Below, piece by piece: positions 8,646 to 16,070 of a DNA stretch of 64,000 bases. A program made the position numbers and the translations under genes. How positions within the stretch are numbered: position 1 is the first letter of the stretch; each line of letters begins with the position of its first letter. The notes beneath the pieces were generated by a model that was given only the letters and a program-made list of their open reading frames with translations, was not told the DNA's origin and did no database searches. The stretch is from Arthrobacter sp. OAP107 (GTDB lineage: Bacteria > Actinomycetota > Actinomycetes > Actinomycetales > Micrococcaceae): assembly GCF_040546765.1 (NCBI RefSeq), contig NZ_JBEPOK010000001.1:3224001-3288000 (forward strand), in the 5' to 3' direction.

Positions 8646-9740
8646 TCACGTCAGCAGATCAAAGTACGCCGTATCCGAATTCCAGGTGATCGGGTGCAGC
8701 AACGTGCCGACCGCAGGATTGAGCGCGCTGTACATCTTGCCGTCGCCGGCGTAAATACCTACGTGTCCCCAGTTGGTCGGCCCCTGCGCATTCTGGACCA
8801 CTAGGTCTCCCGGCTGCGGCGCGCGAGTCCTTACGCCCACCCTCCACTGCTCCACGCGTGGCAGATTGATTCCTGCCTGGCGATATATCCACTGGACATA
8901 GCCTGAGCAGTCCCACGCCTTGAACGCTGTGCCGCCCCACACGTATTTGCCGCCCACACCTTCTCGTGTGAACCGCAGAATATCCTTTCGGATCTGGCTG
9001 AGATTCGTGTGCTGGAGTTTTGGCTGTGGCGCGCTCGCCGTTTCGATGCAGGTAGTTACGGCAGCACCGCCGTCGAGTGCATCTACTATGGCGGATGCCT
9101 CGGGCTCCCATCGGGCATATAGTTCTGGAAACGCCGACACTTGGACGGCCTGTGCAGCCTGCCCTTTGCTCATGGAATGCCAGCCCGGGATGTCCAGCAA
9201 CCCGCGAGGGCTGCCGTGATTTGGTCCGCTTGGACCGCCATAGAACGCTCGGACGTTATACGCGGGATCCATCAGCTGCTCGATAGTTCCCCAGCCGGCC
9301 GCCGGACGTTGTTGGGCGGTGCCAAGAGAATCATGGTCGCTGCCGACGCCGTCATGTGGGAATCGTAGCGAGGCAGGAACGTTCGAGTTCGCCAGCACTC
9401 TGAGACTGGATTCCTGCAAAGCCATCATGATCGCGATGATCTGGCCATCGCGAGGTACGCTCAATTGTTTTCCGACTGAGATGTACTGCCCTGCAACGAC
9501 AGATTGCCGGGCAGACAGACTCGCTGGACCTTGGCTGTCAGAATCAACGCTCAGTGGATCGGTCCCCGGCCCGTCGGAAGGACATATAGGCGAGTCGCCC
9601 CCAGGAATGATCCCGAGCGCTGCCACGCAGGCGGAAAATGCCAGAGCACCAGCCACAACCAGCCCTGTGGCAGCTGCCGCCGACGCCCGAAAAATCAGAC
9701 GGCGCTTGGCCAGGGCCGCAACAATGGCAGGTGCCGCCAT
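8646..9740 (-). CDS. Membrane-anchored cell-wall hydrolase, lytic transglycosylase-like plus NlpC/P60
   Basis: A 364-residue protein with a basic N-terminus and membrane segment (about residues 17-42). The middle contains IIAIMMALQESSLR, typical of the catalytic Glu helix of lysozyme-like domains. The last 110 residues form an NlpC/P60 peptidase: nucleophile Cys in DCSGYVQW (about 278) and His in WGHVGIYAG (about 326). Such two-domain enzymes (compare Tn916 Orf14) open the peptidoglycan for the mating channel. Its ATG overlaps the stop of the upstream gene as TGATG, so the two are coupled. It is placed within the conjugative region, as expected for a transfer-associated muramidase. Confidence 0.85.
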   Translation of the reverse strand: MAAPAIVAALAKRRLIFRASAAAATGLVVAGALAFSACVAALGIIPGGDSPICPSDGPGTDPLSVDSDSQGPASLSARQSVVAGQYISVGKQLSVPRDGQIIAIMMALQESSLRVLANSNVPASLRFPHDGVGSDHDSLGTAQQRPAAGWGTIEQLMDPAYNVRAFYGGPSGPNHGSPRGLLDIPGWHSMSKGQAAQAVQVSAFPELYARWEPEASAIVDALDGGAAVTTCIETASAPQPKLQHTNLSQIRKDILRFTREGVGGKYVWGGTAFKAWDCSGYVQWIYRQAGINLPRVEQWRVGVRTRAPQPGDLVVQNAQGPTNWGHVGIYAGDGKMYSALNPAVGTLLHPITWNSDTAYFDLLT

Positions 9741-10465
9741 CAGTAGACGATCCTATTTGCCGCAGCGTAGAACCCGACCATAACGCAATGATCCTGAGGG
9801 GCTGTGTCGGCCGGCGGACAGTTCATCATGACGCTCACGGGCGCTGTGTAAATGTTCCGGGAAGAGCTCGTTTGGTCCAGAACGCGAAGGGAGACAGTGC
9901 ACACGTGTAGTCCCGCCCAGGGCGCCGGCCGCTCCCGCACCTTCGCCAACTCGAAGTCGCACCGCAGCGATTGGACCGCCGCGGTTCGGTGGGCCTGCTG
10001 TCCGACAAGGGAAGCATAAGTGCCGGCGTTTATCCCCGTGGCTTCGAACTCTTGCACCAACACCGTAAGAGGATTGGATCCGTCCGGCAGCACATTCCAC
10101 CAGTTGCGAAGCTGTGAGTAGACGTCTGAGTACGAGGAGGTGCGGGTGTCCCACGTGTAGATCGTCTTGGCTGCCGCGGAGGCGAGCTTGCGATAGTCGG
10201 TGGTCCGGGGTGAGGCTGACATATCGCTGCCTTTGATGGTGGGAGTCGACGACGGAGCTACCGCCGTCGTCGCGCTCGAGGTGCTCGTCGCGACGTCTGG
10301 AGCCAACTCCGTCGGCCGTTGCGGATCCGGTTCCGCGACAGGCATTTGTGTAGGACCCGATAGGACGAAGACGACCGTGGCTAAGGCCGCCAGGACGATG
10401 ACGATGAACCACCACCGACGCCTGCTGCTAGAACCAGAGAACGAGTAAAGTCGCGGCAACCACAT
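9740..10465 (-). CDS. Single-pass membrane protein of the transfer region
   Basis: A 241-residue protein starting at ATG 10465 after GAGGAGG. A basic cytoplasmic tail (SSSRRRWW) is followed by one membrane helix (about residues 19-37), a Ser/Thr/Pro linker (about 45-85), then an outer domain of about 150 residues. That is the topology of TcpC/VirB8-like assembly proteins, but I see no diagnostic motif, so the function is only inferred from position. It is translationally coupled to the downstream NlpC/P60 hydrolase. A degenerate linker rich in TSTSSATTAVAPSS suggests a flexible stalk across the cell wall. Confidence 0.6.
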   Translation of the reverse strand: MWLPRLYSFSGSSSRRRWWFIVIVLAALATVVFVLSGPTQMPVAEPDPQRPTELAPDVATSTSSATTAVAPSSTPTIKGSDMSASPRTTDYRKLASAAAKTIYTWDTRTSSYSDVYSQLRNWWNVLPDGSNPLTVLVQEFEATGINAGTYASLVGQQAHRTAAVQSLRCDFELAKVRERPAPWAGLHVCTVSLRVLDQTSSSRNIYTAPVSVMMNCPPADTAPQDHCVMVGFYAAANRIVY

Positions 10466-10513
10466 ATCAGCCTCCTCACCTGCTCATCGCAAGATGACTG
10501 GCCACCGACATGA

Positions 10514-11497
10514 TCAGCGCACGCGTTGCATGCCAGCACGAATAATCCGCCACGAGGCTTGATACAGCCGTCGGGCGAATCCGATTTGAACGGCCACATA
10601 CCGTTCGGTCACGTCAAGCTCTGTGGCCAATGCTGCCAATGCCCGGGCCCGTTCTGGCCCTCGGAGTCCTGGACGAACAATGGTGGCGGCAGTTCGTCGA
10701 AGCACAGGGGTTGGCAGGCATGCTGCGGCCTGCTCGCACACGTCGCTGATGGTGAAGACGGCCGTTTGTTCAACCTCCAGTGCGTGCTCGACGGTCCTCG
10801 CCGTCTGACGGACCACCGTCACTGCACGCCACCGGCGGCGGTCCTGGTTCGACGGTAGACCATACTGACGAGGTCCAGCGAGACTACCCACGGCAAGTTC
10901 CCACACTCCCGGAGGAACGCTCGAACGCGTCAGCTCGATGATCGTCCGAGCCCAGTCCTGATCAACATATTTCTCTGCACTTCGGTCCCTGCCCCGGTCA
11001 AAACCGAGAAAGGCCGCAGCAGCCACCGACGCCGACCCATCAGCGCCGTCAGGTTCCATGAGGAGAGGAAGCGTTTGATGGGTCAGTTCGCGGCGGACGT
11101 ACGCGGCGCACACATTGCAACAAACGCCCTGCACCCAGGCGGCGAATGGAACGCCGGGAAGCTGGCGGTATCGGCCCCGCGTTACTCCGTCCCACACGGC
11201 GACTCGAATGTCTTGCAATACGTCGTCAGCGTCGGACGCCCTGCCAATGCGAGAGAGGTGCGACATCACGTATCCGCGTACGCTGTCGACTGCGACCATG
11301 ATCTGATCCACTGGAACTGCGAGCGCGTCGGGCTCCGGAGCCCTGCGCAGGGAGACATCAACGTAAATCTTGGTTGCTTGTTCGTTCTGGGCTTGATCTG
11401 CCCTGGTTTCGACTCTCATGGTCTTCACCGCTTCGAGTAGACAATCCAATGAGTCCGGCGCAATTATCAAGTCAGGCGCCTCGGGTGCGGCGGTCAA
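10514..11497 (-). CDS. Sigma-70 region 2-like regulator of the element
   Basis: A 327-residue protein from TTG 11497; ATG 11419 (27th codon) is an equally plausible start. Residues about 73-140 resemble sigma-70 region 2: VRGYVMSHLSRIGRASDADD, VLQDIRVAVWDGV, then an aromatic FAAWVQGVCCNV and YVRRE. The C-terminal half (about 230-327) is helical and may contain a region 4-like HTH (LATELDVTERYVAVQIGFARRLY). Sigma-like proteins of this kind may switch on transfer genes in actinobacterial elements. It lies upstream of the coupled membrane protein/hydrolase pair and is divergent from the 11614 regulator. The region 2 resemblance is fair; the regulatory role is inferred. Confidence 0.6.
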   Translation of the reverse strand: MTAAPEAPDLIIAPDSLDCLLEAVKTMRVETRADQAQNEQATKIYVDVSLRRAPEPDALAVPVDQIMVAVDSVRGYVMSHLSRIGRASDADDVLQDIRVAVWDGVTRGRYRQLPGVPFAAWVQGVCCNVCAAYVRRELTHQTLPLLMEPDGADGSASVAAAAFLGFDRGRDRSAEKYVDQDWARTIIELTRSSVPPGVWELAVGSLAGPRQYGLPSNQDRRRWRAVTVVRQTARTVEHALEVEQTAVFTISDVCEQAAACLPTPVLRRTAATIVRPGLRGPERARALAALATELDVTERYVAVQIGFARRLYQASWRIIRAGMQRVR

Positions 11498-11613
11498 GAA
11501 CCAAGGCCAACCACAACTACGAAAAGACTATGGAAACTATTGTCAAAGATACTTAAAGTAACGTCAAGACTCCGAGACTTACTTTTTGTGCGGCCTTCGA
11601 TAAGAATGGTCGT
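11498..11613. promoter_or_regulatory. Divergent promoter region with an AAAGTAA/TTACTTT inverted repeat
   Basis: This 116-base gap separates the sigma-like gene (minus) from an ArsR-like gene (plus) and is clearly richer in A and T than its surroundings. It carries AAAGTAA at 11555-11561 and its inverted copy TTACTTT at 11579-11585, 17 bases apart, a spacing that fits a dimeric repressor. TAAGAA at about 11600-11605 could be the -10 for the plus gene. Binding by the neighbouring wHTH protein is a guess. Confidence 0.4.
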
Positions 11614-11937
11614 ATGCCTAGGATTACCCAGCCGCACGACGAAGCATGGTCTGCCGACGTCGAGGCTGCTGTGGCAACGTTCGGCAACAGGGCTCGCAAC
11701 GAAATACTCCGCTACCTTTCCGCCCACGGCCCCGCCACCCGAGGTGACATTGTGGCGTCAGTCAGTGCTGGCGAACCCAGCGTTGCGAAGCATTTGCTTG
11801 CGCTGGAGGAGTCCGGTGCCGTCGTCGTTGATGTGGAACCAGGCCGGCGGCATGGCCGCTCACCACGGTATTCAACAAATCCCGCACGAATCAGGGAACT
11901 GTTGGCTGCCCATCTTGAGTATCTTCTGGAGGACTAG
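11614..11937 (+). CDS. ArsR-like winged-helix regulator
   Basis: A 107-residue protein that is almost entirely one winged-helix domain: NRARNEILRYLSAHGPATRG, then the recognition helix region EPSVAKHLLALEESGAVVVD, then a basic wing (EPGRRHGRSPRYST). This is the pattern of ArsR/TrmB-type small repressors or DNA readers. It has no cysteine, so it is not a thiol-metal sensor. It is divergent from the sigma-like gene and may control it. Its 3' end overlaps the end of the convergent regulator gene by 47 bases. The gene at 12945 encodes a shorter relative with a similar NR.R..I.R.L start. Confidence 0.75.
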   Translation: MPRITQPHDEAWSADVEAAVATFGNRARNEILRYLSAHGPATRGDIVASVSAGEPSVAKHLLALEESGAVVVDVEPGRRHGRSPRYSTNPARIRELLAAHLEYLLED

Positions 11938-12394
11938 CGGCCGCCTGCTCACCTTCGGGATGCCGCCCAATGTCTCTATTCAAGTACTCAGAGATGGCCC
12001 TCAAAGTCTCGGGTGATACGTCCCCCAAGGTTCGGGCGGCGAAGGACTTTACGCGGGCCGCCCGGAGCGATTTAACAAATTCAAGCTGCGAGTCGATGCG
12101 CTCGGGCAGTTCAGTATCGTCGTCGATCAGATACGAGGGATTGACCTTGAAAATGCTGCATAGCCCGGAGAGCAGAACCGGGTCGCTAACCAGACGGCCA
12201 GTCCCCTCTTTCATATAGAACCACCGCGCTCGGGAGAGCTTGATCCCCCTAGCCGCAAGCTCGGCCTGAACTTCCCTAAACGTCACCGGCTTCCCCCGCT
12301 CGGCGACCGCCGCGTCCAGCAAAAGGTTTAGCCGCCGCGCCAGCTGAGCTTGAGGGGACAACGCATCGCCGCGCCCAGACTCGGCACCCCGCAT
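11891..12394 (-). CDS. XRE/EspR-like helix-turn-helix regulator
   Basis: A 167-residue protein. I chose ATG 12394 because GAGGAG stands nine bases upstream; the open frame extends to 12493 without a better site. The N-terminal half (about residues 12-85) looks like the divergent HTH of actinobacterial XRE/EspR-type proteins: PVTFREVQAELAARGIKLSR then the typical SDPVLLSGLCSIFKVNPSYL. The C-terminal half is helical and probably a dimerisation part, ending in an acidic tail. It follows the 12438-12779 gene after 43 bases, so they may be cotranscribed. It is a candidate element repressor. Confidence 0.72.
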   Translation of the reverse strand: MRGAESGRGDALSPQAQLARRLNLLLDAAVAERGKPVTFREVQAELAARGIKLSRARWFYMKEGTGRLVSDPVLLSGLCSIFKVNPSYLIDDDTELPERIDSQLEFVKSLRAARVKSFAARTLGDVSPETLRAISEYLNRDIGRHPEGEQAAASPPEDTQDGQPTVP

Positions 12395-12437
12395 TGCCCA
12401 CACTCCTCGTTCAGCGGACGGGGGCCAGTTGGCTTGG

Positions 12438-12779
12438 TCAAGGCCTGAGACTCCCCTCCGCCCCAGTATTCCCTGAGTCGTTTGACTCGGCAATCAACTG
12501 CTCGATCCGCCCGTCGAGGTAAGAGATCAACACGAGACCAGACGATGGCCGCAAGGGTAAGCCCCGAATCTCTGGAGAAGCCAGATCCTGCCACATCCTG
12601 AGAACAGCCTGCGGCAACACCCCATGGGCATCCAGATGGAAGCAGACCTCCGTCAGCACGTCTTTCAGCGCACGCAGAAGCTCCGTTTGTTCTTCCTTTG
12701 AGTCGCAGCCCCAGTAGCGCTCGGCACGGACTATTGCTGCCGCCTCCAGGAAGGCCTTTATCTGTGGATGGTCATCCAT
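12438..12779 (-). CDS. Hypothetical protein, 113 residues
   Basis: ATG 12779 is preceded by a strong AAGGAGG, which supports translation. The protein is soluble and mostly helical, with a Trp/Cys stretch (AERYWGCDSKEEQTEL) and a second helix-rich half ending in VLISYLDGRIEQLIAESND. I see no catalytic or DNA-binding motif and do not recognise the family. It is the first gene of a two-gene minus unit with the XRE-like regulator and is divergent from the wHTH gene at 12945 across the 34-bp palindrome. Position suggests involvement in control of the element, but that is inference. Confidence 0.6.
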   Translation of the reverse strand: MDDHPQIKAFLEAAAIVRAERYWGCDSKEEQTELLRALKDVLTEVCFHLDAHGVLPQAVLRMWQDLASPEIRGLPLRPSSGLVLISYLDGRIEQLIAESNDSGNTGAEGSLRP

Positions 12780-12880
12780 GACATCCTCCTTGCTCGGAAG
12801 GCACCATCAGCCCATCAGCTGGCGGTTCCGATGCATCATTTCCCCGGCGAGCCTCTTCCAACATGATCAGGGCGAGAGTA

Positions 12881-12914
12881 ACCTGCTGCTGTAGACCCGT
12901 CTACGGCAGCAGGT
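12881..12914. promoter_or_regulatory. 34-bp palindrome between divergent regulatory genes
   Basis: ACCTGCTGCTGTAGAC (12881-12896) and GTCTACGGCAGCAGGT (12899-12914) are inverted copies with one mismatch (a possible G-U pair in RNA) around a two-base centre. It lies 30 bases before the ATG at 12945 and about 100 bases before the gene starting at 12779. There is no T-run, so it is unlike an intrinsic terminator; an operator or a recombination/transfer site is more likely. Confidence 0.7.
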
Positions 12915-12944
12915 CTCACATACTTCTTGGGTTGTGGTCTCTCC

Positions 12945-13220
12945 ATGTCGAACATCCTGATGAACCGAACGCGAAGCCAAATCATCCGCTTCCTTCTGAG
13001 GAACGGCCCGTCGACCTGTGGCCAAATCGGAACGGGACTCCGCGCTTCCCCGTCCACGATTCGCCGGCAGCTCACGCTCCTGGGACATGCCGGCCTCGTA
13101 CAGCGGTCGTCCAATCAATTCGACGCCTCGGCCGAGGAAGTCCAGCGACAGGTGGAGGCCCTCGCGGATAGCTTCAGCGCCCAGATCATGCCGACCGTCG
13201 GCTCGTCGCCGATGAACTAA
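12945..13220 (+). CDS. Small winged-helix regulator, ArsR-like
   Basis: A 91-residue protein from ATG 12945; an upstream TTG at 12927 in the same frame is less likely. Residues about 8-55 form a winged helix: NRTRSQIIRFLLRNGPSTC, then ASPSTIRRQLTLLGHAGLVQ. The C-terminal part is an amphipathic helix (EEVQRQVEALADSF), probably for dimer contact. It resembles the product of 11614 and may be a divergent relative. It lies just after the 34-bp palindrome, so autoregulation at that site is plausible. Downstream is the broken excisionase-like gene. Confidence 0.7.
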   Translation: MSNILMNRTRSQIIRFLLRNGPSTCGQIGTGLRASPSTIRRQLTLLGHAGLVQRSSNQFDASAEEVQRQVEALADSFSAQIMPTVGSSPMN

Positions 13221-13314
13221 GAACCGAGCTGGCCATCGTGCTGGCAAGCACGACGGAGACCCAGATGTCCTCACTTCCAAAACGCAGTCGAAGCATCGAC
13301 ACCGCAGACGAAAC

Positions 13315-13480
13315 ATGACTAACGCCAAAAGAAATCTGTGCGCTGCTGCAGATCCCTGAGCAGACCTTCTACCAGTGGCGCACCAAGCATGTGGGACCGC
13401 GGGCGTATCGCATTGGCCGCCATCTTCGAATCAGCCGCAGCGACTTTGCCGCCTGGCTCGCCCTGCACGCCGAGGAATAA
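13315..13480 (+). pseudogene. Excisionase-like HTH gene with a frameshifted start
   Basis: The frame from 13319 to the TAA at 13480 encodes LTPKEICALLQIPEQTFYQW, then GPRAYRIGRHLRISRSDFAAW. This is a textbook MerR/HTH_17 excisionase of about 54 residues. It has no usable start: a TGA at 13316 precedes it in frame. The ATG at 13315 is one base out of phase and leads to a stop after 14 codons. Removing one A (ATGACTAACG to ATGCTAACG) would restore the usual MLTP start. Either the gene is inactivated, or the base is a sequencing error. It lies close to the integrase, where a directionality factor is expected. Confidence 0.75.
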
Positions 13481-13577
13481 CGTGCCCGGTCATGCAGTCG
13501 GCGGCCACCCCGTCCATGAGCTAGAGCAGGACCCACAACGGGCGCCGCTCCACGATGACGAGGGGATCGAAGACGGC

Positions 13578-13823
13578 ATGAAACTCGAATTCTTCGAACC
13601 AGCCGAGGCTGCTTCGGTTCTAAAGTGTTCAGAGGCCTGGCTCCGGGACGGGGCTGCAAAGGGCGAGTTCCCCCACTCTGTTTGGGGCAAGGGGAAGATC
13701 GTGTTTACGTCAGTGCACTTGAAAGAGATTGCGCTGTTGCGTGAAGTCCGGAGGACCGCGCAATCGCCAACGTCCGTCAGGGTAATTGGAACCCGGGCGC
13801 AGGCACGGCAGAAAACCTCCTAG
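13578..13823 (+). CDS. Small HTH protein, possible recombination directionality factor
   Basis: An 81-residue protein from ATG 13578, preceded by GAGGGG. The first 50 residues (FFEPAEAASVLKCSEAWLRD, then FPHSVWGKGKIVFTSVHLKEI) form a MerR/HTH_17-type domain like those in excisionases and AlpA-type regulators; the basic tail is disordered. It ends 15 bases before the convergent integrase gene's stop. With the first excisionase-like gene broken, this one is the better candidate for the active directionality factor, though it could also be a plain regulator. The upstream in-frame extension to 13338 is the shifted frame of the broken gene and is not used. Confidence 0.68.
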   Translation: MKLEFFEPAEAASVLKCSEAWLRDGAAKGEFPHSVWGKGKIVFTSVHLKEIALLREVRRTAQSPTSVRVIGTRAQARQKTS

Positions 13824-13837
13824 CTGCCGGGGTCCAC

Positions 13838-14968
13838 TTAGCTGCGCCAGATGGCGGCGGAGCGTTCCACTGCATCGGCGGCGTCCTGGAGGGCCTGCGG
13901 CATCAGGTGCCCGTACACCTGTTCCGTTGTTCGAGTGGATGCATGCCCGAGCCGCCGGGACACTGTGAACAATGAAACGCCATCTTGAATCAGCCAGGAC
14001 GCATGCGTGTGGCGCAGATCGTGGATGCGGGGTTCCTTGGTGAGCCCCCTGGCCCGGGCCGCCTTCACAGCAGGAACCCAGTAGTGATGCCAGTAGAGCT
14101 TGTGAATAATCCGTTCACCCTTGGGCGTGGTAAACAGAAGGTCCTTACCAGGACGGCTGGCTACCAGGGGAACAAGAACGTCCACCAGATGTGGGTTGAG
14201 TGAGACTGTCCTCTTCCCGGCACCCGTCTTTGTCGCGCCGATGTAGTACTCCGAATCTTTCCCCCGCTTCCACGCTTTGTTGATCCGGATCGTCGGCGGC
14301 TTGGACATGAGGTCGACGTCGGCCACGGTTACAGCAGTTGCCTCGCCGAATCTCGTTCCGGTCATGACCAGGAACTCAGTGAAAGCCTTGTACCTCTCCC
14401 CCATACCCTCGAGGATGAGCCCGAACTCCGCATGCGTCAGGAACCGGGCTTCGTCCTCTGCCTTCTCGCCGGACGGAAGCTGGACCCCGCGGCACGGATT
14501 GTCTTTCCGGTAGCGCAGCATCACGGCGGTTTCCATGGCGGCGTAGATCAAACCGTGATTGTTTTTGATGGTTTTGGGCGACCGGCCCTTCGCCTGCATC
14601 GATTTGATCCAGTAGGTCATGTGCCGGTAATCCAGCTTGTCGACCGGAATGTGCCCTATGACGTCGGCAATGTGCAGCTTCAACATCGTTTGGTACGTCT
14701 GGACAGTTCCCACAGACGGGCGCACCAGCAGATCGATGTGCTCCTGGATGACGGCGGCGACCGTCGGCGCCTTGGTCTGGTTCTGAACCATCGCATGCTG
14801 CGCGATTTCGAACGACTGGTTATTGGCGTCGAGGAGACGCTTCAGGGTGGTCGCTTCTGCTTCAGTAGCGAAAGTGATGCCGTGCTCCTTGCGCGTTGCA
14901 GGGTCACGCCAGCAGACCATGAACGAGGTGGAGCCGTCCTTTTTGGTGCGCCTTTTAATGCTGGCCAT
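13838..14968 (-). CDS. int: Tyrosine recombinase (integrase)
   Basis: A 376-residue protein taken from ATG 14968 (MASIKRRTKKDG); the frame stays open through the tRNA but that part is not a protein. It has an N-terminal Arm-type region, a SAM-like core-binding domain (about 75-170) and a catalytic domain with the full set of residues: Arg in TGTRFGEA, His and Arg in HDLRHTHAS, His in RRLGHAS, and nucleophile Tyr in EQVYGHL. It catalyses site-specific insertion and excision, here at the tRNA-Leu 3' end, 86 bases away. Two TGTCCACA copies between gene and tRNA may be its arm sites. Confidence 0.93.
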   Translation of the reverse strand: MASIKRRTKKDGSTSFMVCWRDPATRKEHGITFATEAEATTLKRLLDANNQSFEIAQHAMVQNQTKAPTVAAVIQEHIDLLVRPSVGTVQTYQTMLKLHIADVIGHIPVDKLDYRHMTYWIKSMQAKGRSPKTIKNNHGLIYAAMETAVMLRYRKDNPCRGVQLPSGEKAEDEARFLTHAEFGLILEGMGERYKAFTEFLVMTGTRFGEATAVTVADVDLMSKPPTIRINKAWKRGKDSEYYIGATKTGAGKRTVSLNPHLVDVLVPLVASRPGKDLLFTTPKGERIIHKLYWHHYWVPAVKAARARGLTKEPRIHDLRHTHASWLIQDGVSLFTVSRRLGHASTRTTEQVYGHLMPQALQDAADAVERSAAIWRS

Positions 14969-14987
14969 GGGCAAAAGGGTACGCCGC

Positions 14988-15040
14988 TGTCCACACTTTT
15001 CGTAGATTTGTCCACAGTCAGCGGCGACAAAGCCGCTGAC
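14988..15040. repeat. Candidate integrase arm sites and hairpin by the attachment site
   Basis: TGTCCACA occurs at 14988-14995 and again at 15009-15016, 21 bases apart (two helical turns). Next to it is a perfect 9-bp inverted repeat, GTCAGCGGC (15017-15025) and GCCGCTGAC (15032-15040), with a six-base loop. These lie between the integrase start and the tRNA 3' end, where arm-type binding sites usually are. The hairpin could instead end tRNA transcription, but no T-run follows. Confidence 0.5.
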
Positions 15041-15054
15041 CTGCGAAAACACTG

Positions 15055-15136
15055 TGCCCGAGGTGGGACTCGAACCCACACACCTTTCGATACCGCATTT
15101 TGAGTGCGGCGCGTCTGCCAATTCCGCCACTCGGGC
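15055..15136 (-). tRNA. tRNA-Leu (CAA)
   Basis: The minus strand folds as a tRNA with acceptor arms GCCCGAG and CTCGGGC, T-loop GGGTTCGAGTCCC, and an anticodon arm CCGCA-CTCAAAA-TGCGG, giving anticodon CAA (leucine). The long variable arm fits tRNA-Leu. CCA is not encoded. Its 3' end faces the integrase gene, making it the integration site of the element; the element must rebuild the 3' end on insertion, and the gene reads intact. Confidence 0.93.
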
Positions 15137-15291
15137 GCGGAGTACACGGAGTAACAATCGTAGGCTCACAGCGAAGTGTGATCAACGCAGCCACTACCAG
15201 TGCGCGGATTTACTCTACATGCAGATAGGCTAAAACGAGAATCGCGCCACCGCCGTCGCAACAAGCCATGCCGATCCAAGTACCAGCGCGG

Positions 15292-15341
15292 GGTCCAACT
15301 AAGATAGTCATAGTCCCGCCGTACCTTTTCAAGGAGATCCC
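15292..15341 (+). promoter_or_regulatory. Promoter and ribosome binding site of pdtaR
   Basis: TAAGAT at 15299-15304 is a good -10 hexamer, and AAGGAGA stands about seven bases before the GTG start at 15342. The 205-base gap from the tRNA to this gene holds no other clear feature. Confidence 0.5.
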
Positions 15342-15947
15342 GTGTCAGAACCGACGGAGTCAAACAAAACGTCCCAGCCGGCGCGCCGCGTAGTTGTGGC
15401 CGAAGACGAAACCCTTATCCGCCTGGACATCATCGAAATCCTGCGGGGCGAAGGCTACGACGTCATCGGCGAGGCCGACAACGGCGAGAAGGCCGTGCAG
15501 CTGGCCGAGGAGCTCAAGCCGGACCTGGTCCTCATGGACGTCAAGATGCCCGTCATGGACGGCATTTCCGCAGCCGAGAAGATCGTCAAGGCACGCATCG
15601 CCCCCGTGGTGCTGCTGACGGCCTTCAGCCAGAAGGAACTCGTGGAGCGCGCCCGCGACGCCGGCGCCATGGCCTACGTGGTGAAGCCCTTCACCCCGGC
15701 CGACTTGATCCCCGCCCTGGAGATCGCGCTGTCCCGCCACGAGGAGATCAAGGCCCTCGAGAGTGAGGTCACCGACCTGCAGGAGCAGTTCGCCACCCGC
15801 AAGCTCGTGGAACGCGCCAAGAGCCTGCTGACCACCAAGATGGGCCTGACGGAGCCGGAGGCCTTCCGCTGGATCCAGAAGACCTCGATGGACCGCCGCC
15901 TCAGCATGCGCGAAGTGGCCGAGACCATCATCAACCAGGTCAACTAG
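15342..15947 (+). CDS. pdtaR: ANTAR-domain response regulator PdtaR
   Basis: A 201-residue protein starting at GTG after AAGGAGA. A receiver domain (about 15-130) carries the acidic pair ED at 21-22, phospho-acceptor Asp 66 in LVLMDVKMP, and the Lys of VVKPF. A helical linker leads to an ANTAR RNA-binding domain (about 135-195, with LVERAKSLLTTKMGL and SMREVAETII). In Mycobacterium, PdtaR pairs with the kinase PdtaS and acts on RNA hairpins to prevent transcription termination. No kinase gene lies beside it here. It is convergent with pyk across two terminator hairpins. Confidence 0.95.
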   Translation: MSEPTESNKTSQPARRVVVAEDETLIRLDIIEILRGEGYDVIGEADNGEKAVQLAEELKPDLVLMDVKMPVMDGISAAEKIVKARIAPVVLLTAFSQKELVERARDAGAMAYVVKPFTPADLIPALEIALSRHEEIKALESEVTDLQEQFATRKLVERAKSLLTTKMGLTEPEAFRWIQKTSMDRRLSMREVAETIINQVN

Positions 15948-15962
15948 CCAAGAAGCCACACC

Positions 15963-16007
15963 AAAGCGGAAGGACCGCGGCACACCGTGCCGGGGTCCTT
16001 CCGCTTT
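15963..16007. terminator. Intrinsic terminator after pdtaR
   Basis: AAAGCGGAAGGACC (15963-15976) pairs with GGTCCTTCCGCTTT further on, ending in TTTT, 15 bases after the pdtaR stop. The arms are 14 bases and nearly perfect; the A-run on the left arm means it may also work for minus-strand transcripts from pyk. Confidence 0.85.
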
Positions 16008-16070
16008 TCCGTCCCAAGAGAATCCGTTCCAGGAGAATCCGTGCCAGGAGAACGCCAAGAGAAAAAGAAG

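Larger units (their letters stand above)
1..15085. mobile_element. Integrative and conjugative element (right-hand part) inserted in tRNA-Leu
   Basis: The block combines a tyrosine integrase beside the 3' end of a tRNA-Leu gene, small HTH genes next to the integrase, several regulators, and a minus-strand cluster of conjugation-type ATPases and membrane proteins. That is the layout of an actinobacterial ICE. The right boundary must lie in or next to the 3' half of the tRNA (about 15055-15100), since such integrases use tRNA 3' ends as attachment sites. The left end is outside the window, so size, relaxase and the second att copy cannot be seen. From 15342 onward the genes are ordinary core genes. 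Confidence 0.85.

Noticed and set aside
12867..13328. A 153-codon minus-strand frame across the wHTH gene at 12945
   Set aside because: Its sequence is rich in Arg/Pro without family likeness and it covers the 34-bp palindrome.
14969..15169. N-terminal extension of the integrase frame through the tRNA-Leu gene
   Set aside because: The extra part is the reverse reading of the tRNA and its flank. The family start MASIKRRTKKDG at 14968 fits better.
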